Notes under the pieces: model-generated
What the model saw: the letters and a program-made list of their open reading frames with translations, nothing else
The model's database searches: none
Told to the model about the DNA's origin: nothing
Shown here: positions 62,493 through 64,000 of the stretch, one piece after another
Position numbering within the stretch: position 1 is the first letter of the stretch
Layout: each line of letters opens with the position of its first letter
Assembly: GCA_030827315.1 (NCBI GenBank)
Contig: JAURER010000010.1
Span: 1-64,000 of the forward strand
Direction: 5' to 3'
From: Gemmatimonadota bacterium
Lineage (GTDB): Bacteria; Gemmatimonadota; Gemmatimonadetes; Longimicrobiales; Gaopeijiaceae
Length of the DNA stretch: 64,000 nt
Program-made: the position numbers and the translations under genes

Positions 62493-64000
62493 ATGCGACG
62501 CACCGTCCTTGCCCTCGCGGCCCTCGCCGCGGGCCTCGCCCACGCTGTTCCTGCGCGCGCGCAGGCCGACCCGCGCCTCGACGCCCTCAAGGACGAGGCC
62601 CTTCGGATGGTCGAAGCCGACGCGAAGCAGGTTCAGGAGATCGTCGACATGCTCTTCAGCTTCGGCGAGCTCGGCTTCCAGGAGTTCGAGACGCAGCGCT
62701 ACCTGACGGGCCTGCTCGAGGACGCGGGCTTCGAGATCGAGCTCGGTGTGGCAGGCATGCCGAGCGCGTGGACCGCCCGCTGGTCCAACGGGACCGGGCG
62801 TCCGGTCATCGCGCTCGGGTCCGACGTCGACGGCATCCCGCAGTCCAACCAGAAGCCGGGCGTCGGCTATCGCGAGGCGATCCTCTCCATGGCTCCGGGC
62901 CACGGGGAGGGCCACAACTCCGGGCAGGCCGTGAACATCGTGGCCGCGCTCAACGTGAAGGAGCTGATGGAGCGCGAGAACATCGACGGCACGCTGCTCA
63001 TCTGGCCGGGCATCGCGGAGGAGCAGCTTGGCTCCAAGGCGTTCTTCGTGCGCGACGGCGTGTTCGACGGGGTCGACGTGAACCTGTTCACGCACGTGAG
63101 CTCCAACTTCAACGTGTCGTGGGGACAGGGCGGCGGAAACGCGCTCGTCTCCGCGCAGTTCCGCTTCACGGGGGAGACGGCCCACTCCGCGGGCTCGCCG
63201 TGGCGGGGACGCTCGGCGCTCGACGCGGTGATGCTCATGGCCCAGGCCTGGGAGTTCAAGCGCGAGCACCTGCGCCCGCCGCAGCGCTCGCACTACATCA
63301 TCGTCGACGGGGGCGACCAGCCGAACGTGGTGCCGCAGACGGCGACCATCTGGTTCTACTTCCGCGAGGTGGACTACGAGCACGTGGTGGAGATGTACGA
63401 CGCGGCAAGGCTGATGGCGCAGGGTGCGGCGCTCATGACCGGGACGCAGATCGACACGATCATGACCGTGGGCTCCGCGTGGAGCCGTCACTTCAACAAG
63501 CCGGTCGCCGAGGTGACGTACGGCAACGTTCAGCGGGTGGGGCTGCCCGACTGGACCGAGGACGACCACACTCTGGCCAACGGGCTCCAGCGCGAGCTCG
63601 GGCAAGAGGAGCGGGGCATGCCCACGGAAATCGACGAGCTCGAGGGCCCGGTCGACCTCTCACGGTCGCTGGGCGGCGGCTCCGACGACATCGGTGACGT
63701 CTCGTGGAACATGCCCACCGTCACGCTGCGCTTTCCGGCCAACATGCCGGGTGGGCCGGGACACAACTGGGCGAACGGGATCGCCATGGCGACGCCGATT
63801 GCCCACAAGGGCTCGCTCGCTGGCGCCAAGGTCCAGGCGCTGACCCTCCTCGACCTCTTCCTCGACGGCGAGACCGTCGACGCGGCCTGGGACTACTTCA
63901 ACGACGTCCAGACGGCCGAGACGACCTACACGCCGTTCATCACGCCGGACGACAGGCCCGCCATCTGGCTCAACGCCGACATCATGCAGCAGTGGCGCGA
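62493..64000 (+). CDS. Exported M20-family amidohydrolase (AbgB-like), 3' end outside window
   Basis: The frame is open to the end of the window (502 codons visible). Signal peptide 1-24 (ARA-QA). M20 features: ALGSDVDGIPQSNQ, APGHGEGHNSGQA in place of the usual GHxCGH, GIAEEQLGSKAFF with the catalytic glutamates, a dimerisation insert with ETAHSAGSPWRGRSALDAV, and DDIGDVSWNMP. This layout resembles p-aminobenzoyl-glutamate hydrolase subunit B proteins, but with a secretion signal. ATG 62493 follows GGAG by 7 bases. Confidence 0.87.
   Translation, partial: MRRTVLALAALAAGLAHAVPARAQADPRLDALKDEALRMVEADAKQVQEIVDMLFSFGELGFQEFETQRYLTGLLEDAGFEIELGVAGMPSAWTARWSNGTGRPVIALGSDVDGIPQSNQKPGVGYREAILSMAPGHGEGHNSGQAVNIVAALNVKELMERENIDGTLLIWPGIAEEQLGSKAFFVRDGVFDGVDVNLFTHVSSNFNVSWGQGGGNALVSAQFRFTGETAHSAGSPWRGRSALDAVMLMAQAWEFKREHLRPPQRSHYIIVDGGDQPNVVPQTATIWFYFREVDYEHVVEMYDAARLMAQGAALMTGTQIDTIMTVGSAWSRHFNKPVAEVTYGNVQRVGLPDWTEDDHTLANGLQRELGQEERGMPTEIDELEGPVDLSRSLGGGSDDIGDVSWNMPTVTLRFPANMPGGPGHNWANGIAMATPIAHKGSLAGAKVQALTLLDLFLDGETVDAAWDYFNDVQTAETTYTPFITPDDRPAIWLNADIMQQWR

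Noticed and set aside
60135..63605. Very long open frame (over 1,100 codons) on the minus strand
   Set aside because: It lies antisense to the S9 peptidase and the M20 gene, has arginine/histidine/valine-rich shadow composition and no domain. Codon bias of the real genes keeps this frame open.

Overview
The window is about 64 kb of GC-rich chromosome, densely packed with genes on both strands. It shows no rRNA, tRNA, CRISPR array, insertion sequence or phage block. The organism looks like an aerobic, Gram-negative, heterotrophic bacterium. It has a TonB-plug protein, an outer-membrane barrel, lipoproteins, Tat and Sec signals, a trimeric succinate dehydrogenase and many secreted peptidases. 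Gemmatimonadota is my best guess. It rests on overall style (carboxypeptidase-regulatory/plug proteins, FlgO/TolB-like TPR proteins, abundant amidohydrolases) and not on any marker gene, so it is an inference.

Region 1-9.9 kb: a gene tail, a minus-strand plug-domain membrane protein with TerC, a probably leaderless MarR regulator, a minus-strand YkgJ / saccharopine-dehydrogenase-like pair, then a plus-strand run of small protein, ECF sigma, anti-sigma, M28 peptidase and leucine dehydrogenase. Region 10-15 kb: a tight five-gene run of secreted protein, iodotyrosine-deiodinase-like flavoprotein, GCS2-CBS ligase fusion, aspartoacylase-like Zn hydrolase and SRAP protein. Region 15-27 kb: D-aminoacylase and aminotransferase (minus), gpmI and TPR, an M16 peptidase pair, a second ECF sigma/anti-sigma pair behind a candidate sigma-54 promoter, then holA and a SPOR protein. 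Region 27-37 kb: DUF302 (minus), mutS, a TonB-like lipoprotein, cystathionine beta-synthase, ddl, rhomboid, a membrane-protein remnant, an EF-G-like GTPase and proC. Region 37-44 kb: sdhCAB followed by an acetamidase/D-aminoacylase fusion. Region 44-51 kb: TPR protein, YceI, a holin-like protein, polysaccharide deacetylase, thiC under a TPP riboswitch, and a small barrel protein. Region 51-64 kb: M20 hydrolase (minus), a threonine-degradation operon (tdh-kbl) with an M19-like protein and a cyclase-family lipoprotein, cytochrome c', a PQQ-type dehydrogenase, an S9 peptidase and a truncated M20 gene.

Taken together, much of the window concerns uptake and breakdown of peptides, N-acyl-D-amino acids and single amino acids (M28, M16 x2, S9, M20 x2, M19-like, two D-aminoacylase domains, leucine dehydrogenase, tdh/kbl). 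These genes are interleaved with housekeeping genes. Several intergenic regions share a promoter-like pattern of TTGA-type -35 boxes and TAGNTT-like -10 boxes, which helps fix starts and operon borders. Start codons below were chosen from Shine-Dalgarno position, overlap with neighbours and signal peptides, and often differ from the longest reading frame.
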